Positions 1 to 11,213 are shown, numbered from the stretch's first letter. The stretch is 64,000 nt of DNA from an uncultured Oleispira sp. (GCA_913061415.1 CAJXUD010000004.1:155888-219887), one strand, 5' to 3'. Made by a program: numbers and translations. The notes: generated from the letters alone by a model not told the origin.

Positions 1-931
1 AGGCGAAGAAGTTTCTTCTGATATCAGTGGCCTGATTTACCGCCAATTTGAAGATCTGAATAGCGCTAGTTACAGCACCGCTTGGAACAAGATCCGCTCT
101 GACATTGATGATATTTATACAGCAGCTGAATTAACAACAGAAACAGCACCTGATAGTGATGCTGTTGATGTATTAACGGCTCGATTAGGCGCCGTCAATA
201 GCGCGACTACTGCTGCTTTTGGCAGTAGCCCACTTGGTAGTGCCTTAACTTTCGCCAATGTAAAAGGCCGTACTCGCGGTGTTGAAGTCGTTGTTCTTCA
301 GATTATTCGTGGAGAGAATGAAGGTGCCCACACGAGTGCCTTAGCAGCATTAAGTGATGCTACCTACCTAACCAATTTAGAAGGTGACGCAGAAGGCAAT
401 TTCAACTTCACGCAATTAGTAGAAGCTGAAGGCACACCTGCTCAAATCATTGCAGTGGCTAATACAGCTAAAAATAGCAGTGGCAGCAGCTTAAGTAGCG
501 ATCTAGCCGGTAAAATGCTGGACTTTGAAGATGACGGCAGCGATGAAAGCATTGAAAGTAAAGCCGCAATTTTCTTCACGGGTGCAGAAGGCGCTACTCG
601 AGGCAATATTCACTTGTGCCTTAAGTATTCCGATACCAATGATAGTGATGCTTTATTAGCAGGTGATTACATCTCTGGTACTTGGGAAACGTTAGCCGCT
701 TTAAACAATACAGTCATGTTGCGCTTAGAGTACTTAGGCGGACGTTCTGCAGTATTGAAGAAAATTGGCCTAACAGGTAGTGGCAATGAAACTGAATACC
801 GCTTTGACTTCAATGGTGAAACATCTAAGTTCACTAGTGATCAAGGCTTCGAAGAGACTCCAGCAGGAACTGAGGTTATCACTTCAAGTGCTGCTTGCAA
901 GATCTATGTTGACGCACAAACTGAAAGCTAA
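1..931 (+). CDS. 3' part of an uncharacterised Ser/Thr/Ala-rich protein, truncated by the window start
   Basis: The track ORF (455..931) is only the tail. The same frame is open from base 2 (GEEVSSDISGLIYRQFEDLNSASYSTAWNKIRSD...) without a stop; TAA at 929-931, followed by a terminator. Confidence 0.8.
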   Translation, partial: GEEVSSDISGLIYRQFEDLNSASYSTAWNKIRSDIDDIYTAAELTTETAPDSDAVDVLTARLGAVNSATTAAFGSSPLGSALTFANVKGRTRGVEVVVLQIIRGENEGAHTSALAALSDATYLTNLEGDAEGNFNFTQLVEAEGTPAQIIAVANTAKNSSGSSLSSDLAGKMLDFEDDGSDESIESKAAIFFTGAEGATRGNIHLCLKYSDTNDSDALLAGDYISGTWETLAALNNTVMLRLEYLGGRSAVLKKIGLTGSGNETEYRFDFNGETSKFTSDQGFEETPAGTEVITSSAACKIYVDAQTES

Positions 932-959
932 ATAATTCAACTTATTTAGACTCTAAGCT

Positions 960-998
960 TAAAAAGCCTTAATCTTCGGATTAGGGCTTTTTTTTGCT
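960..998 (+). terminator. Rho-independent terminator with UUCG tetraloop
   Basis: AGCCTTAATC-TTCG-GATTAGGGCT followed by a T8 run. Confidence 0.85.
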
Positions 999-1027
999 CT
1001 GTTAATTAATTTTTACTCAAATGGTTC

Positions 1028-2266
1028 ATGATGCAAATTTACCTAGTCGGTGGCGCCGTGCGCGACACACTTTTGAACATCCCGATGAAAGATCGAGACT
1101 GGGTTGTCGTGGGGAGCACTCCCGAAGATCTCATTGACTTAGGCTATAGCCAGGTGGGCGCTGATTTTCCGGTATTTTTGCACCCCAAATCTAAAGAAGA
1201 ATATGCCTTAGCCCGAACTGAGCGTAAATCAGGTGGCGGTTACCAAGGATTTAACTGTGACTTCAACCCTGACATCACCTTAGAAGAAGATTTACTGCGT
1301 CGCGACCTAACCATCAACGCAATGGCTCAAGACAGCTCAGGAACGATCTACGATCCCTACAACGGCAAAAAAGACATAGAACTTAAGATACTTCGCCATG
1401 TTTCGGTGGCATTCGCAGAAGACCCTCTGCGCGTTTTACGTGTTGCCCGCTTTGCAGCCCGTTTCGCGCACTTAGGTTTTACTATTGCACACGAAACCAT
1501 CGAATTAATGCGCACTATTGCTAACAGTGGCGAATTAAACTTATTAACGCCAGAAAGAGTCTGGTTAGAGACAGAACGAGCCTTAGGCGAATCTCAACCT
1601 TGGGTCTATTTTCAAGCATTACGCGATTGCGGTGCGCTTGCGGTTATCTTTCCAGAAATAGATCGCTTATTTGGAATCCCACAGCCCGAGAAACATCACC
1701 CAGAAATAGACTGCGGCATCCACACGCTCATGGTGCTAGAACAGGCCAGCAAATTAACAACGGATATCAGCACACGCTGGGCAAGTTTGCTACACGACTT
1801 AGGCAAAGGTCTAACCAAGGAATCCATATTACCCAGCCATCATGGGCATGAACAATCAGGTGAAAAACTGGTTATCCGAGTGAATAAACGCTTAAAAACG
1901 CCCAGTGAATTTAAAGACCTCTCGCGTTTAGTGTGTATGTACCATACCCATATACATCGAGCGTTCGAATTAAAACCCTCAACCATTGTTACGCTGTTTA
2001 ATAATATTGATTTATGGCGCAAACCAGAACGCTTGCAAAAAATACTCATCGCTTGCAAAGCGGATAGTCGCGGACGTACGGGCTTTGAAGAAGTTGAATA
2101 TAGCCAGGTTGAGTACATAACAGAACTCGCCGACGCTTGTTTGGAAATTACGGCTAAGCAGTTTATTGAGCAGGGAATTGTTGGCAAAGAGATTGGTGAG
2201 GCGATGGCTCGGGAACGGGTTGAGGTGATTGCTCGAGCTAAAAAAATAAGGAAAGCTTTGGAGTGA
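1028..2266 (+). CDS. cca: tRNA nucleotidyltransferase (CCA-adding) with HD domain
   Basis: IYLVGGAVRDTLL, RRDLTINAMA, and HD-domain segment IHTLMVLEQ...LLHDLGKG; start is probably 1031. Confidence 0.95.
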   Translation: MMQIYLVGGAVRDTLLNIPMKDRDWVVVGSTPEDLIDLGYSQVGADFPVFLHPKSKEEYALARTERKSGGGYQGFNCDFNPDITLEEDLLRRDLTINAMAQDSSGTIYDPYNGKKDIELKILRHVSVAFAEDPLRVLRVARFAARFAHLGFTIAHETIELMRTIANSGELNLLTPERVWLETERALGESQPWVYFQALRDCGALAVIFPEIDRLFGIPQPEKHHPEIDCGIHTLMVLEQASKLTTDISTRWASLLHDLGKGLTKESILPSHHGHEQSGEKLVIRVNKRLKTPSEFKDLSRLVCMYHTHIHRAFELKPSTIVTLFNNIDLWRKPERLQKILIACKADSRGRTGFEEVEYSQVEYITELADACLEITAKQFIEQGIVGKEIGEAMARERVEVIARAKKIRKALE

Positions 2267-2313
2267 TTGTGGAGTGATTGTGGAGTGATTGTGGAGTGAT
2301 TGTGGAGTGATTG
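2260..2313. repeat. 11-bp tandem repeat (GGAGTGATTGT), about 4.8 copies, overlapping the cca stop codon
   Basis: Direct reading: GGAGTGATTGT x4 plus GGAGTGATTG. Confidence 0.97.
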
Positions 2314-2374
2314 GCTGGCTGATTTATTAACCACCGAGAAAGAGCTAAAGACAAAAGCGCCAACTAAATCGTAA

Positions 2375-2881
2375 CTAAGGCGCCAATTCAAGCCGACTAT
2401 CAAAACTCAAATTCATCACCCGCCAAAGCTCAGCAAACGTCTCTCCGCTCACAGGGTGCAACTCATCACCCGCAATATCCTGCAAAGGCCGCAAGACAAA
2501 ATCAAACTTATCAATATCTGAGCGTGGTATTTTATACCCACCCACCTTGCCAACATAATTCCCATACATCAGCAGGTCGATATCCAAACTGCGCGGCGCA
2601 AACTTAACGGCTTGCTCAGGTCGGCCATGATCAAATTCAATCTGACGCAATACATTAACGACTTCCGTAATGGGTAAATCCGTTTCTGCGCGTACAACTA
2701 AATTATAAAAGTCATCACCATCAAATCCAAAAGATGGCGCTAAATAAATCGGAGAAATATCCAATTTAGAAAATAACGTTTCTAAACTTTTTAATCCGGC
2801 GCTGATATTTTTTTTCGGTTCAATATTAGAACCGATCCCTAAATAAAGACTAACCACGTTCAATTTCCAGCCCAACCGCAA
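2375..2881 (-). CDS. folK: 2-amino-4-hydroxy-6-hydroxymethyldihydropteridine diphosphokinase
   Basis: [16 protein letters not shown]...FAPRSLDIDLLMYG motif. Confidence 0.92.
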   Translation of the reverse strand: MRLGWKLNVVSLYLGIGSNIEPKKNISAGLKSLETLFSKLDISPIYLAPSFGFDGDDFYNLVVRAETDLPITEVVNVLRQIEFDHGRPEQAVKFAPRSLDIDLLMYGNYVGKVGGYKIPRSDIDKFDFVLRPLQDIAGDELHPVSGETFAELWRVMNLSFDSRLELAP

Positions 2882-3209
2882 TAGCGTTTGGCGCTACCGC
2901 TGGTTTTTCTACTCGAATTTTAATTTTAGGAATAGAGAATTCTGCACGTAGGGTTTCGGCTAACTGCACCAATAAACGCTCTAATAAATCGTACTGATTA
3001 GCTTGAACAAACTCAATAACCCGGTCGCTTACCGCCGCATAATTTAAGGCATACGCTAAATCATCAGTGGCAGCTGCTTGAGTAATATCCCAATCCATTT
3101 CGAGATCAAAAATCAACGGCTGCTGAACCTGTTTTTCCCAATCGAAAACGCCAATAATCGTTTCAACGGTTAACCCACGAATAAATACCTTATCCATTGC
3201 TATCGGCAC
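2850..3209 (-). CDS. folB: dihydroneopterin aldolase
   Basis: [34 protein letters not shown]; adjacent to folK and tsaD. Confidence 0.93.
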   Translation of the reverse strand: MPIAMDKVFIRGLTVETIIGVFDWEKQVQQPLIFDLEMDWDITQAAATDDLAYALNYAAVSDRVIEFVQANQYDLLERLLVQLAETLRAEFSIPKIKIRVEKPAVAPNAIAVGLEIERG

Positions 3210-4242
3210 TCTTCGAATTAATAGAACTTAATTCCGTCATAGGCCAGCGCGGAACGACCGACAAACTTAAATCAGTGCTCTGCCCCGCTAATAAACGCTG
3301 GCAACCGGCATACGCAATCATCGCACCGTTATCAGTACAGAATTCAGCACGCGGATAGAATGCCTGCCCACCGACTTTTCCTGTCATCTCGACTAACTGT
3401 TGGCGCAATAATTTATTAGCACCTACGCCACCGGCAATCACAAGATTTTTTAAGCCTGTTTGCTTTAAAGCACGCTTACATTTAATGGCTAAGGTATCAA
3501 CAACCGCGGCTTGGAAGCACGCACTGATATCCGCTTTCGTTTGCTCATCCAAAATACCATCAACCGCATTTTTGATAATCGCGGTACGCGCAGCCGTTTT
3601 TAAACCACTAAACGAAAAATCTAAACCTGCACGGTTTGTCATAGGACGAGGGAATTCAAAACGCTTATCATCCCCCAGCTCTGCTAATTTACTCAGCTCT
3701 GGACCACCGGGATAAGGTAAACCCATCATTTTAGCGGCTTTATCAAAGGCCTCACCGGCGGCGTCATCTAGCGACTCGCCTAATAAGGTATATTCCCCAA
3801 TGCCCGCAACATGAACTAACTGAGTATGGCCACCGGATACGAGTAACGCGACAAACGGGAACTCTGGTCGGTCATCTTCTAACATTGGCGCTAATAAGTG
3901 ACCTTCCATATGATGAACACCAACAGCAGGAATACCCAACCCCCACGCCAGCGATCGCCCTAAACTTGCACCAACCAATAGCGCCCCTACTAGACCAGGG
4001 CCTTGCGTATAGGCAATGCCTTCAAGGTCTTTCACCGTATGACCGGCTTCCGCCAAGGCTTCATTGATGAGCGGTAAAGCTTTACGCACATGATCACGAG
4101 AAGCCAATTCTGGTACAACGCCACCATATTCTGCATGTACCGCAATTTGAGAGTATAAACGGTGTGCCAATAAGCCTCGTTCGCTATCATAAACAGCAAC
4201 ACCGGTTTCATCGCAGGAAGTTTCTAAGCCAAGAATCAGCAT
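3190..4242 (-). CDS. tsaD: tRNA N6-adenosine threonylcarbamoyltransferase
   Basis: [38 protein letters not shown]. Confidence 0.97.
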   Translation of the reverse strand: MLILGLETSCDETGVAVYDSERGLLAHRLYSQIAVHAEYGGVVPELASRDHVRKALPLINEALAEAGHTVKDLEGIAYTQGPGLVGALLVGASLGRSLAWGLGIPAVGVHHMEGHLLAPMLEDDRPEFPFVALLVSGGHTQLVHVAGIGEYTLLGESLDDAAGEAFDKAAKMMGLPYPGGPELSKLAELGDDKRFEFPRPMTNRAGLDFSFSGLKTAARTAIIKNAVDGILDEQTKADISACFQAAVVDTLAIKCKRALKQTGLKNLVIAGGVGANKLLRQQLVEMTGKVGGQAFYPRAEFCTDNGAMIAYAGCQRLLAGQSTDLSLSVVPRWPMTELSSINSKSADSNG

Positions 4243-4596
4243 AAAGCCTCTGATACCTTAATAATAAAAGTTTAATAAAGTCGGAATAATGTTAATTGCG
4301 GGCATGATACGCGCATGCTAATGATTTTAGGATACCTTTGGCACTACTTTGCCTATATTAGGCACTAAATAGATGAATATTTAGACGAATTGCTTCTTTA
4401 ATTAGCCTGTAATCGCCATTTTACGATTATTACCCACTAACCTTGCCTATACTCTTTGCAATTCTCGCGTATACCGATTAGAATGCCCGCCCTTATATAA
4501 GGTGTGCAACGCGCATACATTATAGAAAGACAAAATTTGGGCTTCTTGTGGTTGCCCCTAAAGATTAATACTGAATTATTTATTAGGTGATTTTGG

Positions 4597-4812
4597 ATGC
4601 CAGCTGTAAAACTTAAAGAAAACGAGCCATTTGATGTTGCTCTACGTCGTTTCAAACGTTCTTGCGAAAAAGCAGGCGTTTTGTCAGAAGTTCGTCGTCG
4701 TGAACATTACGAAAAGCCAACTTCAGTACGTAAGCGTAAAGCTGCTGCTGCTGTAAAGCGTCACGCGAAGAAAGTTCAGCGTGAAAACAAAAAAATGGTT
4801 CGTTTGTACTAA
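4597..4812 (+). CDS. rpsU: 30S ribosomal protein S21
   Basis: [42 protein letters not shown]. Confidence 0.98.
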   Translation: MPAVKLKENEPFDVALRRFKRSCEKAGVLSEVRRREHYEKPTSVRKRKAAAAVKRHAKKVQRENKKMVRLY

Positions 4813-4870
4813 TCAAACACCATTTCTAGCTGCTTTTTAGCTAAATACCGTCGATCAAAAGAAAGATTTT

Positions 4871-5317
4871 ATGAGTGCTATCGTTGCAAGTATAAAAAGT
4901 TCTATTAAAGACGCTATGCGTGCCAAGGACAAACCTCGTTTGTCCGCGTTACGTCTAGCCTCTGCAGAATTTAAGCGTGTTGAAGTAGATGAACGTATTG
5001 ACGTTGATGATGAACGTGCCTTAGTCATTTTAGATAAAATGGTTAAGCAACGTCAGAACTCAATCGAACAGTATGAGCAAGCTGATCGTCACGATCTTGC
5101 CGATACAGAAAAGTTTGAAATTTCTATCATTTCTGAGTTTCTACCCGAAGCACTGAGTGAAGATGAACTGGCCAAAATAGTGGCTGACGCTGTTACCCAA
5201 ACCGGTGCTGCAAGCATGCAGGATATGGGTAAGTTAATGGGCGTCCTCAAACCACAAGTACAAGGCCGCGCCGATATGGCGCAAGTCAGCCAACTGGTTA
5301 AAGCGGCACTGGGTTAA
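4871..5317 (+). CDS. GatB/YqeY domain protein
   Basis: KDAMRAKDKPRLSALRLASAEFKRVEVDER...LMGVLKPQVQGRADMAQVSQLVK; rpsU-yqeY-dnaG synteny. Confidence 0.93.
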   Translation: MSAIVASIKSSIKDAMRAKDKPRLSALRLASAEFKRVEVDERIDVDDERALVILDKMVKQRQNSIEQYEQADRHDLADTEKFEISIISEFLPEALSEDELAKIVADAVTQTGAASMQDMGKLMGVLKPQVQGRADMAQVSQLVKAALG

Positions 5318-5373
5318 CCCCCACGCTACCTGTTAAATGGCCGGCTAATCGACACACAATCTTTTGATTGCAT

Positions 5374-5400
5374 AAAAAGGCAGCTTCGGCTGCCTTTTTA
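5374..5400 (+). terminator. Rho-independent terminator
   Basis: AAAAAGGCAGC-TTCG-GCTGCCTTTTT. Confidence 0.9.
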
Positions 5401-5461
5401 GTTTCTGTTTCACCGTATTTCAGTCTCTTCAATCATATTGTTAATAGTGTAATATAGCCAA

Positions 5462-7450
5462 ATGGCCGGACGCATACCCCAAAACTTCATCGATGATCTA
5501 ATCAGTCGCCTCGACATAATCGATGTGGTGAGTGCGCGTACTCGTCTAAAAAAAGCCGGCAAAAACTACTCCGCTTGCTGCCCTTTTCATAATGAAAAAA
5601 CCCCGTCATTTACCGTAAGCCCCGACAAACAGTTTTATTACTGCTTCGGCTGTGGCGCAACGGGTAGCGCGGTTAAATTTGTTATGGAGTTTGATGGTTT
5701 AGAGTTTCCCGATGCGGTAGAAAAACTCGCGGGCGATCTAAATATAGAAGTCCCTCGCGAAGGTTCAGACCAACAGAATAGAGAACCCCAGCACAGAGAG
5801 CTGTTTGCCCTCACTCAAAAGGCAGCTGAGTTTTTTGAACTGCAACTGCGCACCAGTAGCGACAGAGACAAAGCAGTCAGCTACTTAAAAGATCGTGGTT
5901 TATCGGGTAAAGCCGCTAAGTTCTTCTCCATCGGCTACGCACCTCCAGGCTGGGATAATTTGCAGAATGCCCTAGCACCCGGCGAGAAAAACGACAGCAC
6001 CAACAATAAGACCATCAAACAATTGATTAGCTGCGGCATGACCATCGAAAAAGAAGACGGCCGCACCTATGATCGCTTTCGTGATCGAGTCATGTTTCCG
6101 ATTCGCAACGTAAAAGGCCAAGTCATCGCCTTTGGTGGTCGAGTATTAGGGGATGAAAAACCTAAATATCTCAACTCTCCAGAAACCCCAATTTTTCATA
6201 AGGGCCAAGAGCTTTACGGCCTTTATGAAGCGCGTAAAATCCGTCAAAAACTAACGCGCATGATTATTGTTGAAGGCTACATGGACGTAGTCGCTCTTGC
6301 GGAATACGGCATTCATTACGCCGTTGCGACACTAGGCACCGCGACCAGCGAGCACCACATTCGTCGCTTATTTAAAGTCGTGCCTGAAATTATTTTCTGC
6401 TTTGATGGTGATAACGCCGGTCGTAAAGCGGCACAGCGCGCAATGGAAACCGTCATTCCAGCACTGCAAGATGGTTTACAAGCTCGCTTTCTATTTTTAC
6501 CCGATGGCGAAGACCCCGATACCATCGTGCGCAAAGAAGGCAAAGAAGCGTTTGAGAAACGCCTAGATAATTCAAAACATTTACCTGAATTTGTCTTCGA
6601 TAGTGTTAAAGAACAAGTCGACTTCGATACTCTTGATGGCAAAGCGCGCTTTGGTCAACTTGCGGCGCCCCTCATATCGCGTCTACCAACCGGCATGCTG
6701 AAAGAATTAATGCAGCAGCAATTAGCGCAAGAAACAGGAATCAAGCAAGAAATACTGGCTAAGCTATTACCCGCTGAAACTGAAAAACCGAACCTACACA
6801 GAGGCTCGCAAAATAGAGAAGACCCGCAACCCGAGAAGCCGTTACGAGAAGGCCAAAAAAGCGGCAATCCGCACCAGCCCTCCAGCCAAGTAGCCGACAT
6901 TCATTACGATGGCCCCGCATACGAACATGAAGAAGAACATGAGTATGACGTCGGTGATTTTATCGATACGGACACAGCATCACCCAACCAGTCCGTCACA
7001 TCGACACACCACAAAGAAAACAAGCAACTCACAAACATGACCGAAAAAGCGTTGACGCTGCTGGTCAAGTTCCCTGAAAGCGCACAACATATTGAGCTGC
7101 CGAAAGATTTTGAGCCAGAAGATGAGAACGAGCGCTTATTGTGCGAAACGCTAAAAAAATTAAAAGCCAACCCACAAAAAAGCAGCATTGGATTATTAAT
7201 ATTGTGGACTGGCAGCCCCTATACTGAATACTTAAAATCCATTGCGAATAAGAAGCTCGAAAACGCTATTGATGACGACGCTAGCCATTACATCCAAGGC
7301 ACTCTGCAAAATCTTCAACACAGAGCCTTACGCCGCGAGTGGCAAACATTACAAAATAAAGTAGCCTCTAAATCGGCTAGCACGTTAACCAGCGAAGAAA
7401 AGGTACGCTATTTAGCACTACCAAAACAGCTGAAGAAGCATAAAAAGTAA
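5462..7450 (+). CDS. dnaG: DNA primase
   Basis: N-terminal zinc finger CCPFHNEKTPSFTVSPDKQFYYCFGCG; TOPRIM region IIVEGYMDVVALAEYG. Confidence 0.98.
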   Translation: MAGRIPQNFIDDLISRLDIIDVVSARTRLKKAGKNYSACCPFHNEKTPSFTVSPDKQFYYCFGCGATGSAVKFVMEFDGLEFPDAVEKLAGDLNIEVPREGSDQQNREPQHRELFALTQKAAEFFELQLRTSSDRDKAVSYLKDRGLSGKAAKFFSIGYAPPGWDNLQNALAPGEKNDSTNNKTIKQLISCGMTIEKEDGRTYDRFRDRVMFPIRNVKGQVIAFGGRVLGDEKPKYLNSPETPIFHKGQELYGLYEARKIRQKLTRMIIVEGYMDVVALAEYGIHYAVATLGTATSEHHIRRLFKVVPEIIFCFDGDNAGRKAAQRAMETVIPALQDGLQARFLFLPDGEDPDTIVRKEGKEAFEKRLDNSKHLPEFVFDSVKEQVDFDTLDGKARFGQLAAPLISRLPTGMLKELMQQQLAQETGIKQEILAKLLPAETEKPNLHRGSQNREDPQPEKPLREGQKSGNPHQPSSQVADIHYDGPAYEHEEEHEYDVGDFIDTDTASPNQSVTSTHHKENKQLTNMTEKALTLLVKFPESAQHIELPKDFEPEDENERLLCETLKKLKANPQKSSIGLLILWTGSPYTEYLKSIANKKLENAIDDDASHYIQGTLQNLQHRALRREWQTLQNKVASKSASTLTSEEKVRYLALPKQLKKHKK

Positions 7451-7570
7451 ACAACCCTTGAATTATTTTAATTCATCCCCAAATTAACTACATAAATTTT
7501 TATCAATTCGTACTCAAGCCCGCTCTTTGCCTAGCGCAATGAGTGGTTAGCGTTTATACTTTCGGGTTTA

Positions 7571-9454
7571 TTGCCTAGCCACAGAGCAGACGACTGCGAC
7601 GACTACAACAGGGCCTATATGTCAGCGAATAAACAACAATCGCGTTTGAAAGACCTCATCGCCAAGGGTAAAGAACAGGGTTACCTGACTCATGCCCAGG
7701 TAAACGACCACTTACCCGATGACATCGCGAATCCAGATCAAGTAGAAGACATCATCCGTATGATCAACGATATCGGTATTCCGGTATCTGAAGTCGCACC
7801 TGATGCTGATGCTATGTTCGTGGCCGGTAACGATACAGATAATGACGCAGCTGAAGAAGCCGCAGCTGCTCTAGCGGCTGTTGATAGTGACGTAGGTCGT
7901 ACGACTGACCCAGTGCGTATGTATATGCGCGAAATGGGTACGGTTGAACTACTAACCCGTGAAGGCGAAATTGTAATCGCTAAGCGCATTGAAGAAGGCA
8001 TCCGTGAAGTGATGTCTGCTCTTGCGTATTATCCAGGTACTGTTGAAACCGTTCTAACAGCGTTCGAAGCGGCTGAAGATGACGTCAATCGTATTGGTGA
8101 TGTATTCAACGGTTTTATCGACCCGTCCGACGAGATTCCTACGCCTCCTCCTCAGACACAGCCAAAACCTGTGAAAGATGAGAATGCCGAAAGCGATGAT
8201 TCTGACGATTCAACGGATGACGAAGACGAAGAAGAAAGCGGCGGACTAGACGTTGAAATGGTTCAAGGCCGTTTCAAAGAAGTTCGAGTCGCTTACGATG
8301 CTCTAGAAGTTATTCTTGCTAAGCATGGCCGTGCAAGCAAAGAAGCCGAAGTTGCCTTCGATGAATTAGCCGAAGTATTTGCACCAATCAAATTAACACC
8401 TCGTTACTTTGAAGCATTGGTTAACAATACTCGTGAATCACAAGAAGCTATTCGTACGCAAGAACGTGCCATCATGGTTTTACTTACTCGCAAGTGCCGT
8501 ATGGACCGTAAAGAATTTATTAAATCGTATCAGGGTAACGAAACTAACCCAGATTGGGTTGACGATTTAATCGCTGCTGATAAGCCATATTCTGAAAAAG
8601 TTGCTGTTTTTAAATTTGACATTCAGCGCGCTCAGAAAAAGATCAAAACAATTGAAGGCAATGTGAGTCTATCCATTCCTGAAATTAAAGAAGTTAACCG
8701 TAAAGTATCCATCGGTGAAGCTCGCGCACGTCGTGCTAAGAAAGAAATGGTTGAAGCTAACCTACGTCTTGTTATCTCGATTGCGAAAAAGTATACCAAC
8801 CGTGGCTTACAGTTCTTGGATTTGATTCAAGAAGGTAACATCGGCTTGATGAAAGCCGTAGATAAGTTCGAATACCGTCGTGGTTATAAGTTCTCGACTT
8901 ACGCTACATGGTGGATTCGTCAGGCGATTACGCGTTCTATTGCTGACCAAGCACGTACCATTCGTATTCCTGTGCACATGATTGAAACGATCAATAAATT
9001 GAACCGTATCTCTCGTCAAATGCTACAAGAAATGGGCCGTGAAGCAACGCCAGAAGAATTGGCTGAGCGTATGGAAATGCCAGAAGATAAAGTTCGTAAG
9101 GTACTTAAAATTGCCAAAGAACCTATCTCGATGGAAACGCCAATCGGTGATGACGAAGATTCGCACCTAGGTGACTTCATTGAAGATACCATGTCTGAAT
9201 CGCCAATCGATACAGCCACTACTGGCGGCTTAATCGATGCAACACGCGACGTACTGTCCGGCTTAACCGCTCGTGAATCAAAAGTACTTCGTATGCGTTT
9301 CGGTATCGATATGAACACAGACCATACTTTGGAAGAAGTAGGTAAGCAGTTCGACGTTACTCGTGAGCGTATTCGTCAGATTGAAGCGAAAGCGTTACGT
9401 AAATTACGTCACCCTACTCGCTCTGATCACCTACGTAGCTTCTTAGACGAATAG
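7571..9454 (+). CDS. rpoD: RNA polymerase sigma factor RpoD (sigma-70)
   Basis: [59 protein letters not shown]; start is probably 7619 ([24 protein letters not shown]). Confidence 0.98.
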   Translation: MPSHRADDCDDYNRAYMSANKQQSRLKDLIAKGKEQGYLTHAQVNDHLPDDIANPDQVEDIIRMINDIGIPVSEVAPDADAMFVAGNDTDNDAAEEAAAALAAVDSDVGRTTDPVRMYMREMGTVELLTREGEIVIAKRIEEGIREVMSALAYYPGTVETVLTAFEAAEDDVNRIGDVFNGFIDPSDEIPTPPPQTQPKPVKDENAESDDSDDSTDDEDEEESGGLDVEMVQGRFKEVRVAYDALEVILAKHGRASKEAEVAFDELAEVFAPIKLTPRYFEALVNNTRESQEAIRTQERAIMVLLTRKCRMDRKEFIKSYQGNETNPDWVDDLIAADKPYSEKVAVFKFDIQRAQKKIKTIEGNVSLSIPEIKEVNRKVSIGEARARRAKKEMVEANLRLVISIAKKYTNRGLQFLDLIQEGNIGLMKAVDKFEYRRGYKFSTYATWWIRQAITRSIADQARTIRIPVHMIETINKLNRISRQMLQEMGREATPEELAERMEMPEDKVRKVLKIAKEPISMETPIGDDEDSHLGDFIEDTMSESPIDTATTGGLIDATRDVLSGLTARESKVLRMRFGIDMNTDHTLEEVGKQFDVTRERIRQIEAKALRKLRHPTRSDHLRSFLDE

Positions 9455-9513
9455 TCTGTAAGAATTTATTAACAGGTGAGTAAATTTCAAACAGTTTAAA
9501 TTGTTTGAATTTT

Positions 9514-9551
9514 AAACAAGAAAACCCGGCCTTTGCCGGGTTTTCTTGTTT
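9514..9551 (+). terminator. Strong terminator after rpoD with a 17-bp perfect stem
   Basis: AAACAAGAAAACCCGGC-CTTT-GCCGGGTTTTCTTGTTT. Confidence 0.9.
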
Positions 9552-9660
9552 TGGCGACCGTTTTTATGATTTAAATAAGATGTTTTTCTTTTTTAAATCA
9601 AAGGGGTGGCGCTCTTTGTAAAGCATGGTTATAATCGTTTGCGTTATCTAGCGATAACAA

Positions 9661-9737
9661 GGGCCCGTAGCTCAGCTGGTTAGAGCATCCGACTCATAAT
9701 CGGCAGGTCCCCCGTTCAAGTCGGGGCGGGCCCACCA
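9661..9737 (+). tRNA. tRNA with CAU anticodon (Ile2-type more likely than elongator Met)
   Basis: Acceptor GGGCCCG/CGGGCCC, T-arm CCCCG-TTCAAGT-CGGGG, anticodon loop CTCATAA, encoded CCA. The CGACTCATAATCG anticodon arm resembles E. coli ileX. Confidence 0.92.
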
Positions 9738-9778
9738 TTTTTATCTACCCCTAGTGATACCCAATTAAATTATAAAAT

Positions 9779-10234
9779 CTACCGACCCCCTCCACGCTTC
9801 ATAATCAATTTCGATAACTGTCTTCTCTCTTGCGGTGATAAGTACTCAGCGACATCGGCCATTAGCCCCATGCGTTTATCCATCTGCGACTGATGCAGTT
9901 GATTAATACGCTGAACTGCTTGCTGATACGCTTCTCGATCAAAAGGCTCCTGTCCAAATACCTGTAGAATATTTTTTCGCGCGTGCTTCATATCGTCTTT
10001 ATCAGTACGCCTTAATGCTTTAAGTTCTACCAGTCTTTGTCTGAATTGTGTGCGCTTATCCTCTGGAATTACCGCTAGAATATTATTTAAACGCTGCTCC
10101 ATTTGTTCAGACTTATGCCCATGGCCCAAATGGTGTTTAGAAAATCCCCCCGTAATCCCCCCTAGAATAATCCCCACCAGCATAACGTTTAAAAACACAG
10201 ACAATGATATAAATACTTTCATTTTTTTATTCAT
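9779..10234 (-). CDS. Spy/CpxP-like periplasmic heavy-metal/stress-sensor protein
   Basis: N-terminal TM/signal, Met/His/Lys-rich; EDKRTQFRQRLVELKALRR...EYLSPQERRQLSKLI resembles the LTxxQ/heavy-metal resistance family. Confidence 0.7.
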   Translation of the reverse strand: MNKKMKVFISLSVFLNVMLVGIILGGITGGFSKHHLGHGHKSEQMEQRLNNILAVIPEDKRTQFRQRLVELKALRRTDKDDMKHARKNILQVFGQEPFDREAYQQAVQRINQLHQSQMDKRMGLMADVAEYLSPQERRQLSKLIMKRGGGR

Positions 10235-10583
10235 AATAATTCACTTCAGCAAGAAACAAGCTGCTTAAATCTTCTTCAATAGTGGTCACTGTCAGACTTT
10301 CTTCTAGATTAAGACTGATCCCTGCTACATCAGAGTTCTGCCACCCTACCAGCACCCCTAGCAACATACTGCACGCTAAAGCATAAGCAGGTTTAGGAAT
10401 CATAAAGCTGTTCAGAATCTGCTTAAATAGGCTGACAGCATTACCATTTTCATTCTCAGAATAACCATGCATATTTTTATCAGCGCTTAATATAATACGC
10501 TGCGCTAAATTATTATTCACAGGAATGGGCGCTGCACGTTTTAATAACTCATTGAGCTGCTCATCAGTTGTTTGCATGATCAT
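10227..10583 (-). CDS. Small single-TM protein, candidate anti-sigma factor
   Basis: Overlaps the ECF sigma gene by 20 bp and has one hydrophobic segment (AYALACSMLLGVLVGW). Confidence 0.5.
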   Translation of the reverse strand: MIMQTTDEQLNELLKRAAPIPVNNNLAQRIILSADKNMHGYSENENGNAVSLFKQILNSFMIPKPAYALACSMLLGVLVGWQNSDVAGISLNLEESLTVTTIEEDLSSLFLAEVNYYE

Positions 10584-11127
10584 TTTCCTCAGAGAGATTG
10601 AAGTATTCTTTTAAGGCTGTTTTTGCTCGCATAATCAAAGACTGTAATGCTTTTAATCGAATGTCCATAATGACTGCCGCTTCTTTATTACTTAATCCTT
10701 CATAAAAACACAGGTTAAGTGCGGTACGTTGTCTTTCGGGTAATTGCTTAAGCGCGGCTTCGATATCAGAAAGTTGAGATGATGAGTGATCATCTTCTAT
10801 TACTTGATCATGATCGTCATCATTGAATGAATATTCTTGCGAGGATTTTTTCTTATTTAAATCATGGCACGCATTAACGATAAGCCGATAAAACCAGGTA
10901 GTAAACTTACTGCCTCGCTTCGGCTTCCATAATGTTGGCTTGTGCCATAGTTTTAAAAACGATTCTTGAACAATGTCTTCAGCATCAGACTGATTAAAAA
11001 GCGTGCGATAAGACAAGGCATAAAAACGATCACTGTGCCGTAAGACCAGTTCTGAAAATGCATCGTGACTATGCGCTTGTATTAATACCATAAGCTCCTC
11101 ATCTGTCTGCTGCTGTAGACTTTTCAT
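10564..11127 (-). CDS. ECF-family RNA polymerase sigma factor
   Basis: DAFSELVLRHSDRFYALSYRTLFNQSDAEDIVQESFLKLW...LPERQRTALNLCFYEGLSNKEAAVIMDI. Confidence 0.92.
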   Translation of the reverse strand: MKSLQQQTDEELMVLIQAHSHDAFSELVLRHSDRFYALSYRTLFNQSDAEDIVQESFLKLWHKPTLWKPKRGSKFTTWFYRLIVNACHDLNKKKSSQEYSFNDDDHDQVIEDDHSSSQLSDIEAALKQLPERQRTALNLCFYEGLSNKEAAVIMDIRLKALQSLIMRAKTALKEYFNLSEENDHANN

Positions 11128-11213
11128 TAATTACCTGTCTGGAAATAGCGGTCTCGAATCACCTGTCTCAAACTGTCTAGCTCAAAATAAAATCCCCGCA
11201 CGCGGAAGCCAAG

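Noticed and set aside
1840-2403. 187-aa minus ORF over cca
   Set aside because: Antisense to a clear cca gene; its N-terminal QSLHNHS repeats are only the 11-bp tandem array translated.
6316-7188. Minus ORFs antisense to dnaG
   Set aside because: Ser/Cys-rich shadow ORFs opposite a conserved gene.
7738-9318. Minus ORFs antisense to rpoD
   Set aside because: Shadow ORFs with no family resemblance; rpoD is unambiguous.
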